Part shown: piece after piece, positions 12,849-61,286 of the stretch
Position numbering within the stretch: position 1 is the first letter of the stretch
Layout: the number at the start of each line of letters is the position of its first letter
From: Misgurnus anguillicaudatus
Taxonomy: Eukaryota > Chordata > Actinopteri > Cypriniformes > Cobitidae
Assembly: GCF_027580225.2 (NCBI RefSeq)
Contig: NW_027395284.1
Coordinates: 1,507,478 to 1,571,477, forward strand
DNA length: 64,000 nucleotides
Direction: 5' to 3'
Made by a program: the position numbers and the translations under genes
Notes under the pieces: generated by a model
Told to the model about the DNA's origin: nothing
The model's input: the letters and a program-made list of their open reading frames with translations, nothing else
Database searches by the model: none

Positions 12849-14046
12849 GTTGGACCACCACGCCTCCGCTGCATACGTTTCTTGTGATGATTACGTATAA
12901 AGAGCGCGACAGCACTCACTGCTCCACCTAGCGAACATATCGGGTATTGCATGCGTGCAACGAGATGTGAGAGTGAAGGAAACAAATACAAGTGTTTATT
13001 TTTAATCATTTTATTTGATTCCCACCATAACAAATTACCTGTCAACATAACCAACTGCATTACCAAAAAGAGGTCATCTGGTAAAAATTCAAGGTACAAA
13101 AACGGATCACATGAGTGCGAGGGGCATTTTAACCAATTAATAAAATATGCTTCAAGTAATTCCCAGTGTAAAAGCATGGTTTACGTGCTAAATACAGTTC
13201 ATTTAAATGCGTTGTGTATATATTAGTGTTGAAGATCACTGTATTCTTAGAGGTATTTTACGTTACACATGACAATTTAATATCAGGAAAAATAACCCAT
13301 AATGTATAATTAGATGTGGTCTATCGTATGGTAACTGAACACACTACTGGTATAACTTTGGCAAAAGTTTACCATAAAATGGCAAACTCACATATTGTAT
13401 CTAAAACATTGGATAATTTCTTCTAACACTAAGTAGGAGTTTTCTATAACCCATGTAACACTTTTAAATCACTTAGAAAAATGCCAAATTGTGTCATATC
13501 ATGTACAAAACAAAACAGTATGATTATTTAAAAAATAATCACGTAACAAAGTTAAGATTTAACTAGAAACTAGCACATCATGATAATAATAATCAGAATG
13601 TAACATACATTCTAATCTACCATACTGTCATCTTTACACAATCACATACAGTCTCTCTCTCTCAACTCTCACACATATAAAGGGCCTCATATATGAGGTA
13701 CTAGGGTTTTTTTTTTTGCAGATGGAAAACCTACCCAACCTGAGCTCAGACTTCAAGTATTTGTGCCAATGGTACTGCAATAAAAGGTGTCTCTACTTTA
13801 AGTCGGAGCAAAAACAAAATTCCATATTCTTTTATTTTCTGAGTAGCTGAGAAAGCGGATAGACACACTGACAGGAAAGACTGAGCGTGGAATTAAACCT
13901 TCCAAAAACACAGCACCTTCATAACCCTCTGAAAAAATTAAATTAAAAAAGTCATTCACCCCTCATTTTTCACTGGACAAAAGGAATGCCCACAGCTATT
14001 AGTCAGTCCTGCCCTCTCCTCAATAGAGGGAAGGGCCACAGTGAGG
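12849..14046. other. czib upstream region and uck2 3' UTR
   Basis: No coding exon recognised in 1.2 kb. The part next to 12849 should contain the czib promoter and 5' UTR. The part next to 14047 should contain the uck2 3' UTR; a minus-strand AATAAA at 13831-13836 is about 210 nt past the uck2 stop. The centre is AT-rich with a short CT run near 13650 and no clear repeat. Confidence 0.5.
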
Positions 14047-16727
14047 TCAGTGAGGTCTACTGGACTCCGATGTCTTTCTTTGTCTGGGAGTTCCATGGCC
14101 GTTTACTGAACCATTCTGTCGTTTAGTGAATCCTCCATTCAGGATATCCTGAATATGCTGCACGATCAGGTTAATAGCCACTGGAGAGAAGGGGTGAGGA
14201 GGAAAAGAATACATTTAAAATGCCACATAATCTCTTCTTGCGCATTTACTTAATAAATAATCACTCTGCAATCACAACTACAAATTTTCATTTAACAAAA
14301 ATTATTCAAAAAGTCTTTCTTTTTGTGTTTCTTTACTCTTCATTTGCAAAATTACATACCAAGGTTGTCAGCTCCACGAGGGATGATGACATCTGCATAC
14401 TTTTTGGTCTGCAAATACAAACGATGAATGTATTAATATTCCTTTAGAGTCACCAAGGTATAGATATGAAATCGATAATCATCTGACACATTTCAAGTCA
14501 TATGAAGACACTTACTGGAAGACAGAACTCCTCAAAAGCTGGCTTTACAAAGGTAATGTACTGGGTCAAAACCTGCTCCAACTCTCTGCCTCTCTCACTG
14601 ATGTCCCGCAACACTGACATTAAGAAAATACACAATTAGTCTACAGGAAAATATAAAAAGGAAACAATAAAAAAAGTGCTTGACTGATCGTTTTTAAGAT
14701 TTGTGAGACTACCTAAAACTACTATCTATCTACCTCTTCGTGAGAGTCTCGTGTCAGGGTCGGTGTCCACAAACAGCTTCATTTGAAACAGGTCTCGAAT
14801 CTCTTGCGAGTAAAACATGAGAATCCCCTCAAACAGAACCACATCTGCTGGGTATACGGTCACAAACTCATCCTTCCTGTAAAAGGTTTGGAGACCACAT
14901 GACTCATCGAATAACACCTAAATCAGTGATTCACCATTATTTACATGCTTTATCAGAGCGCCCAAAATAGCCGTCCGTTTAGGTCACAGTAGATATTTGG
15001 CTTTGTAATCAACACTTCAAAAACACAGACATGCTCACCTGGAATGGGTAACAAAGTCATACACAGGGATGTGCAACGTCTTTCCCTGAAGGATATCATG
15101 CAGGGTCTTCATGATAAGTTCACTGTCAAAAGCATCTGTGTATGATACAAACAATGAATCCTAAATTGAGTCTGCACTGGATTTATATGAACGTTAAAGA
15201 ACCGATTCATTAATGATCTGACGAGTTTAAACGCACACCTTATTTTCTCTTCAATATGAACACAGAGGTCATACCTGGGTGATCAAAGTTAAACTGGCCC
15301 TTGAGTGCTTTGGCCTTCTGTTCAGGTGTAAGTGCCTTGTAAAAGCTGTCTTGACTCAGGATAACCACCTGGCGTTGATGATGGTCAATTTTATTCTGGC
15401 CCAACAGCTCCATGATCTTCTCACATACTGAAGACTGAGAAAGTGAGACAGAAACTTTCAAATGCTTCAATTTCTTGCACATAACACTATTATTTAAGCT
15501 TGAATTAAACATTGAACACTTGGTTCTCTGTGTATGCTAATTACAACTTTACTGGCTTTATTTGGGAAACAAATGATTATAAAAAATTAGATATCACTTA
15601 TATTTACACAATTAAAAGCCATGTCACTTCTATAAAATTAACATTTAGGTATAGGAGACATTTCCATAAGAAGCTCTCGAGGCATGTGCTCAACACATGT
15701 GAGGTGGGTGCCCCATGTAAGGGCATTTAGCAGGGTACATGCCCTTCATAGACCACTGCGCCACACAGGTTTGCTGTAATAAGTCAGGATGAGCGACATG
15801 CAGTGGTTTTTTTTCTGCAATAATGTGCTTAAATTTGCCAAATGAAAGTCTTTTAATACAGTTCAGAGTTTTTTTTTTTTTTGCCGATGAACAGAATCCT
15901 CCATAAAGGACAGGCGCGGTTTAATAAGAAGGGTTTTCTAGAAAGGGGTCTGCGTGGCTATGTAAACAGTCATCGCTAATATGACGTCATTGTCCCGCAA
16001 CTTTTGTTTCGCTTTCATCGACACGTGCGTTTAACAGGCCAAACATTTAAAAAGGAAACACGATTAGAAAACAAACGATTATCTGGCAACGTAAGCATAC
16101 GAGTCGGATACTCGTGGTCGTTCAGACAAACCATAGCATGAAACAATACTTCAACCTGCTACGCCACGTGGAGCTAAAACATGACGTTATCGAGAAAAAT
16201 AAACAGTTAACGTTAAATCTTATAAAAATCTGGACAGATTTAAAATGAGATTGTAACAGTAGACTAAAGTTTGCTAAGGGCGTGTTGATAAGTTCAAGTT
16301 ATCTTCGAAAATTGCGATAGTGTTTATAGATATGAATGACAAAAGACTTACTCTGGCACTACACATACAAAAATTAAGATTTTATACGAGGTATTAATGT
16401 TATATCCCGTATGATATAAGTTTGGGGCCAGTAAATGAATTTTTAAATAAAAGTAGACGTCGTATTTTTAAATAGTTTTTTTATATTTCAGTATGATTTG
16501 ACAAAAGCCACGCGGTCAGGGTAACGTTAGATACCGACACCTGTGAGTTTACATAATTAAAAACCTTAACCCATATGAGTATAACTGATAGTAGATACAG
16601 TTACTTATAAATAAACTCAAACCTTTCCACTGGCGGTGCCTCCGGACACACCGATGAGGAAAGGCTCTCGTATGGTATGGCCGTTCTCCTCTCTGCCATT
16701 AAGATCTGTTTCACTATCGCCAGCCAT
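14047..16727 (-). CDS. uck2: Uridine-cytidine kinase 2, 7 exons, complete
   Basis: Cytosolic kinase that phosphorylates uridine and cytidine to UMP and CMP, the rate-limiting step of pyrimidine salvage. Exons on the minus strand: 16727-16623, 15434-15275, 15135-15039, 14876-14734, 14613-14516, 14408-14360, 14180-14047. They give 261 codons, the human length. The P-loop [12 protein letters not shown] straddles exons 1 and 2 (residues 26-37). SQDSFYK carries the likely catalytic Asp (residue 64). [18 protein letters not shown], the [10 protein letters not shown] lid and [11 protein letters not shown] follow in order. The C-terminus SSRPH matches the vertebrate protein. The paralogue UCK1 is less likely given the C-terminus, although a fish-specific uck2a/uck2b assignment is not possible from sequence alone. 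It is divergent from aldh9a1. Confidence 0.96.
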
Positions 16728-17135
16728 GCTTGTACTGGAAGTAAACGCGTATGTGCCGCTATTCTACACTCATCGCCCCTCCTCCACTTACTGTCCCACA
16801 AAGAAAATAATAAATGGTACCGAGCCCGTCATATAAAATTCAAAATGTTTAAATTTTTTATTACTTTCACATTATTATAATTAATATTAAGCCAACAATT
16901 ATAGTAATCAGGTTTAAACAATGTCGTATTTATCTTTAATGCAACATGAAACCAAGAATTATCACGATTTAAAAGTTAGGGAAATCCCATGAATCATTTC
17001 CGTAATAACATAAATATTTTTTTTTATTGAAACATAAATAAAAAGTTATTTTATTTGCGGAAACAGAACGACGTAATCCCACCAAACCAATCAGAGTGTA
17101 TCTCATACATTAGCCCCGCCCAAACACCTTCGGCC
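16728..17135. promoter_or_regulatory. Divergent uck2/aldh9a1 intergenic region
   Basis: Only 408 bp separates the two start codons on opposite strands, so both 5' UTRs and promoters must fit here. No TATA box stands out. AGCCCCGCCC (17112-17121), 15-24 bp before the aldh9a1 ATG, is an Sp1/KLF-type GC box, and CCAAACCAATCAGAG (about 17082-17096) contains CCAAT-box cores. A shared TATA-less promoter is an inference. Confidence 0.65.
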
Positions 17136-23083
<5,948 letters not shown>

Positions 23084-23730
23084 ACATGAGCAGGTGTACT
23101 ATATGATTGGACCTAACTGCGGGATCTCAACCTTTAATCAAGCAGTATTAACCTTAAGATTTATGCAGTTCTTGAATTAAAAAAAAAGTTAATATTCATC
23201 ACTAAATAATATATTTGCCCTGTTAATATAATTTATTTTCAAGTAATGACAGTCTGTGAATATTTCACAATCAAGTGCCTGTAACGATACATTGGCATTT
23301 TTTAATGAATGTAAGAGTATTTGATTAGTTACACAGATGGCTTTAATGTGAAGGTTTGGTTTATTTACAAAGCTTTTTAAAGGCATTTCTCATGCTGTGC
23401 ATATGCAGTGTCTCATGACAGATGACCAATTAAAGAGTTTAGGTAAAAGTGCCTCATGCAACATTAGATATTCTGAAGGACTGTTTTTTATGTTTGAACT
23501 GTAATGAACAGCATATAAGTTATCCATTTAACATGTAGTAAATAAGTCACAAAGCATTCATCACACATTCCTACTCGAGATTTCAAATTCATTACAAATA
23601 TAAGAAAGAGCAATCCTTAAAAACTAATTATACAGTTAAGAATGTATGTAGTATAAACTACCATCAGGTTTATAAACATTGGAATCTGAATGCATAAGTT
23701 ACTGATTGCCTGACATTAACATATTGTACT
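23084..23730. other. Convergent 3' flanks of aldh9a1 and hormad1
   Basis: The two genes end tail to tail 647 bp apart. ATTAAA at 23176-23181 is a plausible aldh9a1 signal 93 nt past its stop. A minus-strand AATAAA at 23360-23365 is a plausible hormad1 signal, about 370 nt past its stop. No repeat or coding exon seen. Confidence 0.55.
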
Positions 23731-26700
23731 TTAACGTAGAGCTTTCTTCTTTTTTTTCTTTGAGATGTTGTTCCCCCTGCTTTTCCTCTGTGTAATTGAA
23801 TAGTGGTAAAAAAAATCAAAACATGTTTAAAAATACCAAATTTATCTTAACAGATATAAAATAATAATACCTTTGCTATAGTTCTTTTGGATATCTTAAA
23901 CTGCGCAGCTGACTCTGCAATAGATAATTTCAAGACATTAAAACAAACAAACAAACAAACAAAAACCTCTTGGTAGGATCCTTACCATTCTCCGACGGCA
24001 GATCCTGGTCACAGAAGTCTTCGGTCACCTGTCAAAAAACAGCAGAATGACCCTTTGTAATTTGAATCAAGTTTGTCGATCATATCAATGCTATTTATTT
24101 ATTTAACTAAAACTCTTTATTCACCTCATCTGCTGCTTTGACTTTACAGCGAGCCTGTTTCCCATTTACTCCTCCGTTATCCTGCTGGCCTTCATCCTGT
24201 AACTTTCTGGTGCGGCTCTGTGCTGCTGTCACGCGCAACTTCATGGTGTGAAAGCAAGACTGCAGATCACCCACTCTAAAGTGCACTGCAGTTCCCTCGA
24301 ACCACAGATTGTCATATACACCTGCTTTAAATCCTGGTGGCTCATATTCAGGTGGTGTGACTGATTTTAACAAGATGTGAGGAGACAAACAAAAATGCAG
24401 AATTCATGTTTAGATTTCCTGCTATTTACAGCTGTTTACTTCCATTTATAGCCTTTAAAACTCCAATTTCTGTCTAGCATCAGTATGACCAGTCTTTATT
24501 TATTGTGAAAACATGGGAAAGCAGCTGTGTTTACTCAAACTTGTAGATGTTTGTCTTACCATCATCATTGTAGTAGAGTTTCATACTGAGGAAAACCGAA
24601 CTGGGCAAAGCCTCTAGTTTCTGCATAAGCAAAAACAGCTTCCTGATCAGGAGCACTGAAGCGTTCTTAGTGTCCTCCAAGGTCACACTTACTTCCTCAT
24701 TCTCATTCCTTAAACAAAGAAAACGGTGTATTCCTTTAATATTTTTACACTTAATTGCGGGGTCCATGATTGGTTAAAAACACTTTGAAAAGGGAGTCGG
24801 GCCGACTACCAAAACATACTTGTAGCCAATCAGCAGTAAGGAGCATGTATACTAAGCAACGTCGTTGCCTGGGTTGCGTATTTGTTGGGCGGGTCTATCA
24901 AGGTCCAGATTCTATTGGGGTAGGGGCGTGTTTGTTTAAGTGATTTATAATGTCTTCTATAATGATTTCATTTGTAGAAAAAAAAAATCATGAAAAGGTA
25001 TCGAAAAAACAGTGTGCCTAAAATAAAGACATTTCTCCCATAAAGAATTGTATTGGTATCAATTGCATATTCCCAAATGAATAGAATAGAAAATAATATA
25101 ATAGTTCAGGTAGACCGGAAACGGAAATAGTCTTATTTCTTTCTGTCTTACGTCAATATTTCTTCAATATGCAATCTCTGAAATAACAGAAACTTGCGTA
25201 ACACGGTCATAAAGTTTGATAGTTAATGCTAGCGTGCAGTATTTTAAGTTACGGGGATTTCGTCTGGAAAAGACACCGTGAAAATTGCATGGTTTATATA
25301 TACACATTTTAGATCACGTTTTTCAGAAAGCGAAGTATTGTCGTAAGAAATAATCTTAAATTAAAAAGGTACTAAACACATTTAACCAAAACAAAATAGC
25401 CTAGTTGAACTTGGGCGCTGTTTTCATTGATCGCTTTTTTGTCATGCAACAGGTAACTGTTAGCTTATGAAGTTCTTAAGCGCAACATTTTACATTCTCC
25501 GTTTAGATATTTAATCAGATGCGTATCGGAAACATACAAATGTGCATCACAATTCAGATTAACAAACTATTTAAAAAATACATAAAAACACGAAACAAGC
25601 AAGTGAAACTACTGTGCTCAGAAAAACCGCAAAAAAAGTTTGTTTCATACCTTCGTGTCCTCCAAGGTCACACTTACTTCCTCATTCTCATTCCTTAAAC
25701 AAAGAAAACGGTGTATTCCTTTAATATTTTTACACTTAATTGCGGGGTCCATGATTGGTTAAAAACACTTTGAAAAGGGAGTCGGGCCGACTACCAAAAC
25801 ATACTTGTAGCCAATCAGCAGTAAGGAGCATGTATACTAAGCAACGTCGTTGCCTGGGTTGCGTATTTGTTGGGCGGGTCTATCAAGGTCCAGATTCTAT
25901 TGGGGTAGGGGCGTGTTTGTTTAAGTGATTTATAATGTCAACATTGACTTTCAGTGATCATGGAGATCACCTTTAAGTGAGTGCACTTAAGTCTTCCAAG
26001 ACCAATTAACATTTTAACAAACATACTATTGTCCTCAATTTAGTCACTTTGCAGTCGCCAACTGAGAATGTGCAGGAAATGCATTACGTTCATACCACTG
26101 AACTGAGAATTACATGACACTGCCATGTACTAACCAGGTCACAATGAAACATGCATACCGTAAATAACAATTTCGAAAACTTTCATTTTGCTTAAGTAGT
26201 TGTTCGCCATCACATCCGTGAAGGGCATAAACCGTGTACGCCATGTCCTAAAAATGCTACCTGAGGATTTCCATCAGTGGTCCTTGATCGGAGTATCTGA
26301 ACTTAAACTGATAGGACTCAATGACATGCTGAAACAAGAGAAAAACATAAGTAACCAAACGGGAAAAAAAAGCCATTTTATAACCTAAAAATAACTAAAC
26401 TTACATTGCTGTCATCTGGGTTTTTGTGCACCTGCAAATGAAACAGCCATGTTTATTTATATAATGTGTGTTTGACAAAGAGACTCACTTATATACAACA
26501 GCATGCACATTTATTTATGCATGCTTACCCCAATAACCACAATCTGGAGCTGTGATAAATAACAATAAAAAAGAGAAATATATTAATTCATAAAATAATA
26601 AAAAGACACAATGTATTTCTAAATAGGGGACTTACATATCTTTTCTCTAATGCATCAAAACATCCTATCAGCCTAGAAAGCCAGAAAAATACTGTCTGTA

Positions 26701-27188
26701 TTAATGTATTTGTTACACTTTGAATCATGATTTATTAACTTAAACATGCAACATTTACCATTTAACAAGCTTGCTAGCTCCAGGGCATGAACAGTCCTGT
26801 CTAAGAACTTTGATACACAAATCTGAAAAACAAGAATGAACTTATTAAATAAGGCCAATGTTTGTGCAAATTAAGCATTTAATTGCGAAAATAACCCATC
26901 ACCGTCCATGTATCTTGATCTGTAGGAGTCCTCAGGAAATATTCCCCGCAGATAGGTGATGGAGGATACAGCTACAACCATCATCCGTTTGACAAACACC
27001 AGGGACTGAGCTTCAGTCTTTAGCTCCTGAAATAAACCGGTCCACTGGGAACCCCAGTAAAAGTCTTAACATCACTGAATGACACGACCTTTAAATACAC
27101 ATACTTTTTTACCCAATGTATTGATTTAGTATCTTACCTCATCAGTCGCTTGTTTGGCTTGAATTTGCTTCTTCTGTTTGGTGTTCAT
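23731..27188 (-). CDS. hormad1: HORMA-domain protein 1, meiotic axis protein, 12 exons
   Basis: Meiotic chromosome-axis protein that binds unsynapsed axes and supports double-strand break formation and synapsis surveillance. Exons on the minus strand: 27188-27138, 27026-26903, 26822-26759, 26672-26636, 26549-26529, 26431-26405, 26328-26261, 24708-24560, 24360-24125, 24028-23986, 23914-23871, 23787-23731; phases join to 306 codons. The HORMA domain spans roughly residues 18-220: [60 protein letters not shown], and [11 protein letters not shown] match HORMAD1 strongly. The tail ends in a Lys-rich stretch (KKKKKKALR), a likely nuclear signal or part of the closure peptide. It is shorter than human HORMAD1 (394), so extra C-terminal exons or splice forms may be missed. 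Two tiny exons (21 and 27 nt) rest on phase and homology. A duplicated piece of exon 8 lies in intron 7. Confidence 0.93.
24670..24954. repeat. Copy 1 of a perfect 285-bp direct duplication inside hormad1
   Basis: Identical base for base, by eye, to 25655-25939 (offset 985). This copy runs from within the genuine exon 8, through its acceptor, into a truncated TTAA-type mini-transposon (24755-24954). The 700 bp between copies (24955-25654) is unique. Confidence 0.95.
25655..25939. repeat. Copy 2 of the 285-bp duplication, with hormad1 pseudo-exon
   Basis: Carries the exon 8 acceptor and 39 nt of exon 8, then diverges. The exon fragment 25693-25651 ends in GACACGAAG followed by GTATGA, an acceptable donor, so a 43-nt pseudo-exon could be recognised. 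Here the mini-transposon is complete at its far end, reaching TTAA at 25973-25976, unlike copy 1. Confidence 0.9.
25740..25972. mobile_element. TTAA-flanked mini-transposon, diverged copy, in hormad1 intron 7
   Basis: Same family as 34659-34874 and 58236-58451: GGGGTCCATGATT end, GGGCCGACTACCAAAACA, TTGGGCGGGTCTATCA, GGGGTAGGGGCGTGTTTG, and a GTGATCATGGAGATCACCT end. Flanked by TTAA at 25736-25739 and 25973-25976. The partial copy at 24755-24954 is part of the local duplication. Confidence 0.82.
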
Positions 27189-27861
27189 GTTTGAGTTTAA
27201 CGTTTTCTCCTAATATTAACGTTATCTCCTCAAAAGCTATGATGACATTAAAGAAAACTACTACATACTATTTTCTAGTATCTTAAAAAATTCGGCAAAA
27301 CGTTAAGTTATAAATATTAGCGTTTATAATTGTTGTAGTCAAGTACCGTTGAAAGATTATATCGATAACCTCCTGAGGTAAATTACGATGAGCGCTCGCG
27401 CCTCTGATGTCAGTCAGTCACGCGCTTTTGGCGGTAAGCGGTGTACACAAAATCCTGAAGGTGGCGCCACAACCTCATAATAACAGATAACAGCAAATAC
27501 TTTGTAAAACGCCTTTTTACGGATGTTGGGAGAGAGAATTTTTGAATACGTTTAATATTAATCACATGAAACATTCATGTACATCATGTGACTGTGGAAT
27601 GTAAATTCTAATGCCATTTCATGTAACTCCATACGGTGTAAATTGATGTTACCTTAAAAGTAGATTTGTTTTTATGACCCTTATCAAATTATTTCTTGGT
27701 GTAACCAAGTGTATTCAGGTTAAGTCACATTAAATTAATTTTGTATAGATTAATTTAGCATATGGAAAAAAAATTGACAAAAGATGTAGATTGCCTTTAA
27801 GACATACATGTTTATGAGATAGTTGACAAAATTCATTATATTAATTAAAAATCATTCTGAT
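27189..27861. promoter_or_regulatory. hormad1 upstream region and promoter
   Basis: A CpG-rich patch at about 27385-27480 contains TTTTGGCGG (about 27426), an E2F-type site, and TGATGTCA (about 27405), a CRE-like site, roughly 220-240 bp upstream of the ATG. E2F6-type sites are common in germline-restricted vertebrate genes, so this is a sensible promoter. The rest up to the gap is AT-rich with no anoctamin exon recognised. Confidence 0.5.
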
Positions 27862-28361
27862 NNNNNNNNNNNNNNNNNNNNNNNNNNNNNNNNNNNNNNN
27901 NNNNNNNNNNNNNNNNNNNNNNNNNNNNNNNNNNNNNNNNNNNNNNNNNNNNNNNNNNNNNNNNNNNNNNNNNNNNNNNNNNNNNNNNNNNNNNNNNNNN
28001 NNNNNNNNNNNNNNNNNNNNNNNNNNNNNNNNNNNNNNNNNNNNNNNNNNNNNNNNNNNNNNNNNNNNNNNNNNNNNNNNNNNNNNNNNNNNNNNNNNNN
28101 NNNNNNNNNNNNNNNNNNNNNNNNNNNNNNNNNNNNNNNNNNNNNNNNNNNNNNNNNNNNNNNNNNNNNNNNNNNNNNNNNNNNNNNNNNNNNNNNNNNN
28201 NNNNNNNNNNNNNNNNNNNNNNNNNNNNNNNNNNNNNNNNNNNNNNNNNNNNNNNNNNNNNNNNNNNNNNNNNNNNNNNNNNNNNNNNNNNNNNNNNNNN
28301 NNNNNNNNNNNNNNNNNNNNNNNNNNNNNNNNNNNNNNNNNNNNNNNNNNNNNNNNNNNNN
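27862..28361. other. Assembly gap of 500 N
   Basis: Exactly 500 N, a round size that suggests a placeholder rather than a measured length. It lies just past the last recognisable anoctamin exon, so the missing 3' exons of that gene probably belong here. Confidence 0.99.
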
Positions 28362-28477
28362 TTAAAAAGCAAACTAGGGGCTTCATCAAGGTGAATAGAG
28401 ATAGATTTAAAATCAAAGAAAATTAGTCTAGGGGTTTTTATGGGGGATGTGTGAGTGTATGCATGTTCAACACTTAC

Positions 28478-59284
<30,807 letters not shown>

Positions 59285-59692
59285 GTTAACGTTCACGGTA
59301 CATAATGGACAATCCGCTCGCGGTCCCGCGCAGCTTAATGCGCTCGTGCCGCTGCCGTTAATTCCGTGGTGCGCTCGAGACTTACAAACTTCCAGCGAGA
59401 GTCCGACACAACGCGCGTGCACCCGAGACGGGTGACAGCCGACACCCCCCCACACACAGCGGGTATCACTCACTTGCGCGCGAGCGCGCAAACTACTCGA
59501 CTGCAGACTACATTCAAAAGTCTAATTATTGGGAAGCAAACATGCGATAGATTCATAAACACACAAAGCAATGTAACAGCTCCTAACTTAAATAACTGAC
59601 ACAATATTATTAAAAATAGTCTTTTAGAAAGGATACGGTTCTAGAGGGTCCTAGAGGGCAAAGGTGGCTGTAGGTCAAAACTGTGAATCATA

Positions 59693-59905
59693 CACTGTCA
59701 GCAAAAAAACGATCGGATACTCCAGCTGAAGGCAGTACCCTTTAAAAAAGTAAATTTTTGGACCTAAAGAGTTCATATTAATTCATATTGGTGCCTCGAA
59801 GGTATATTGGTACCAAATGTATACACATATGTACCTATGCTGTAAGGACCTTTTTGGGTACTGCCCCAGTGACAGCTGGGGTACATATTTTACTCACTGT
59901 AGTGT
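59693..59905. repeat. GGTACC mini-element, copy 2
   Basis: Shares ACCCTTT, GGACCTAAAGAG, TTGGTACCAAATG and the CAGTGACAG end with 28885-29105. Confidence 0.72.
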
Positions 59906-59999
59906 TGTTCATTGACCAAGGCTTAGTTCACACTGCAGTTCTTAATGCTCAGTTCAATTTTTTTTTTTGAAATAAAATGTGCCTAGAAATATAACCTGT

Positions 60000-60115
60000 C
60001 CTACTCGCACCCGACCTGAGCGGGACTCGAACCAGTTTGGTCCGGGAGTAGGGCACTCTTAAGGAGGCTAAAGGCCATGAGCTCTAACGTCTGGCACTAG
60101 AGCACTTCTTGAGGT
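60000..60115 (-). repeat. tRNA-like repeat fragment, possible SINE head
   Basis: On the minus strand GGTTCGAGTCCCGC is a good B box. About 60-80 bp upstream in that sense, GCTCTAGTGCCAGACG is a poor A box. Spacing and lack of an acceptor stem argue against a working tRNA gene. It abuts the second gap side. Confidence 0.4.
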
Positions 60116-60176
60116 CAGGGAGAAAGGTTTACTTTTACTGCACAGCTCTCACGGCCTCCGTTACAGAAATTAATAA

Positions 60177-60676
60177 NNNNNNNNNNNNNNNNNNNNNNNN
60201 NNNNNNNNNNNNNNNNNNNNNNNNNNNNNNNNNNNNNNNNNNNNNNNNNNNNNNNNNNNNNNNNNNNNNNNNNNNNNNNNNNNNNNNNNNNNNNNNNNNN
60301 NNNNNNNNNNNNNNNNNNNNNNNNNNNNNNNNNNNNNNNNNNNNNNNNNNNNNNNNNNNNNNNNNNNNNNNNNNNNNNNNNNNNNNNNNNNNNNNNNNNN
60401 NNNNNNNNNNNNNNNNNNNNNNNNNNNNNNNNNNNNNNNNNNNNNNNNNNNNNNNNNNNNNNNNNNNNNNNNNNNNNNNNNNNNNNNNNNNNNNNNNNNN
60501 NNNNNNNNNNNNNNNNNNNNNNNNNNNNNNNNNNNNNNNNNNNNNNNNNNNNNNNNNNNNNNNNNNNNNNNNNNNNNNNNNNNNNNNNNNNNNNNNNNNN
60601 NNNNNNNNNNNNNNNNNNNNNNNNNNNNNNNNNNNNNNNNNNNNNNNNNNNNNNNNNNNNNNNNNNNNNNNNNNNN
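60177..60676. other. Assembly gap of 500 N
   Basis: Exactly 500 N, probably of unknown true size. Confidence 0.99.
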
Positions 60677-61286
60677 ATGAGATAAGTACTCGGGAAACTA
60701 ATTGCATGCTACCCCATTTAGTCAAGCCGTTCCGGGGCCTTAATGCGAAATATATTTGCCTTACGTGGACGCAGGACAGAGCGGCTGGAGATCAGCTGCG
60801 TCTTTGTCCGGAGTTGTGACAGCATGTCACATTCCCAGTTCGACGCTGCATAAGTTAAACCTTACACATCTCGATCACTGCTTTACCTGTACCTGATTCA
60901 ACCGTTTTTTGGAAAGGAAACCAAATGTCGATATGTAATATCTATGCAAATTTGCAGGAAGCCACCATACACCTTGGAGAAGACGTCTTCATGTTCAAGG
61001 AAATGTATGATTGTTAGATGGGCGCTTGACTTTTATGAAACTTATTAAGGGCTCATTCCTCACTGTAGACGGAAATTTTAGATGTATTTTTGATAATGCT
61101 ATATTTCGTAGACTCTTCAGAGAGGCTTAAGATAAACTTTAAAACTTTTAAACACAAATTGTGTCAGTTGTTTAACACAAACTGCTGTAACAGGATTTAA
61201 TTGCTTCTAAAGTGAATTACCAATGAGTGAAGCCCTCCGTAATTCCTCTTTACCTGGTTGAGTTCTCAGATAGTTAGACATCAAAT
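60677..61286. other. Intergenic, nothing recognised
   Basis: No coding exon, RNA gene or clear repeat seen in about 610 bp after the gap. Confidence 0.4.

Larger units (their letters stand above)
59285..60176. promoter_or_regulatory. Anoctamin upstream region
   Basis: A GC- and CpG-rich patch at about 59265-59500 includes GCGCGCGAGCGCGC and should hold the first exon's 5' UTR and promoter. A GGTACC-family repeat lies at 59693-59905 (sister of 28885-29105). Confidence 0.55.

Noticed and set aside
27823..28416. Long open frames across the first gap
   Set aside because: They consist of N bases and only reflect unread sequence. The same applies to 60109-60819.
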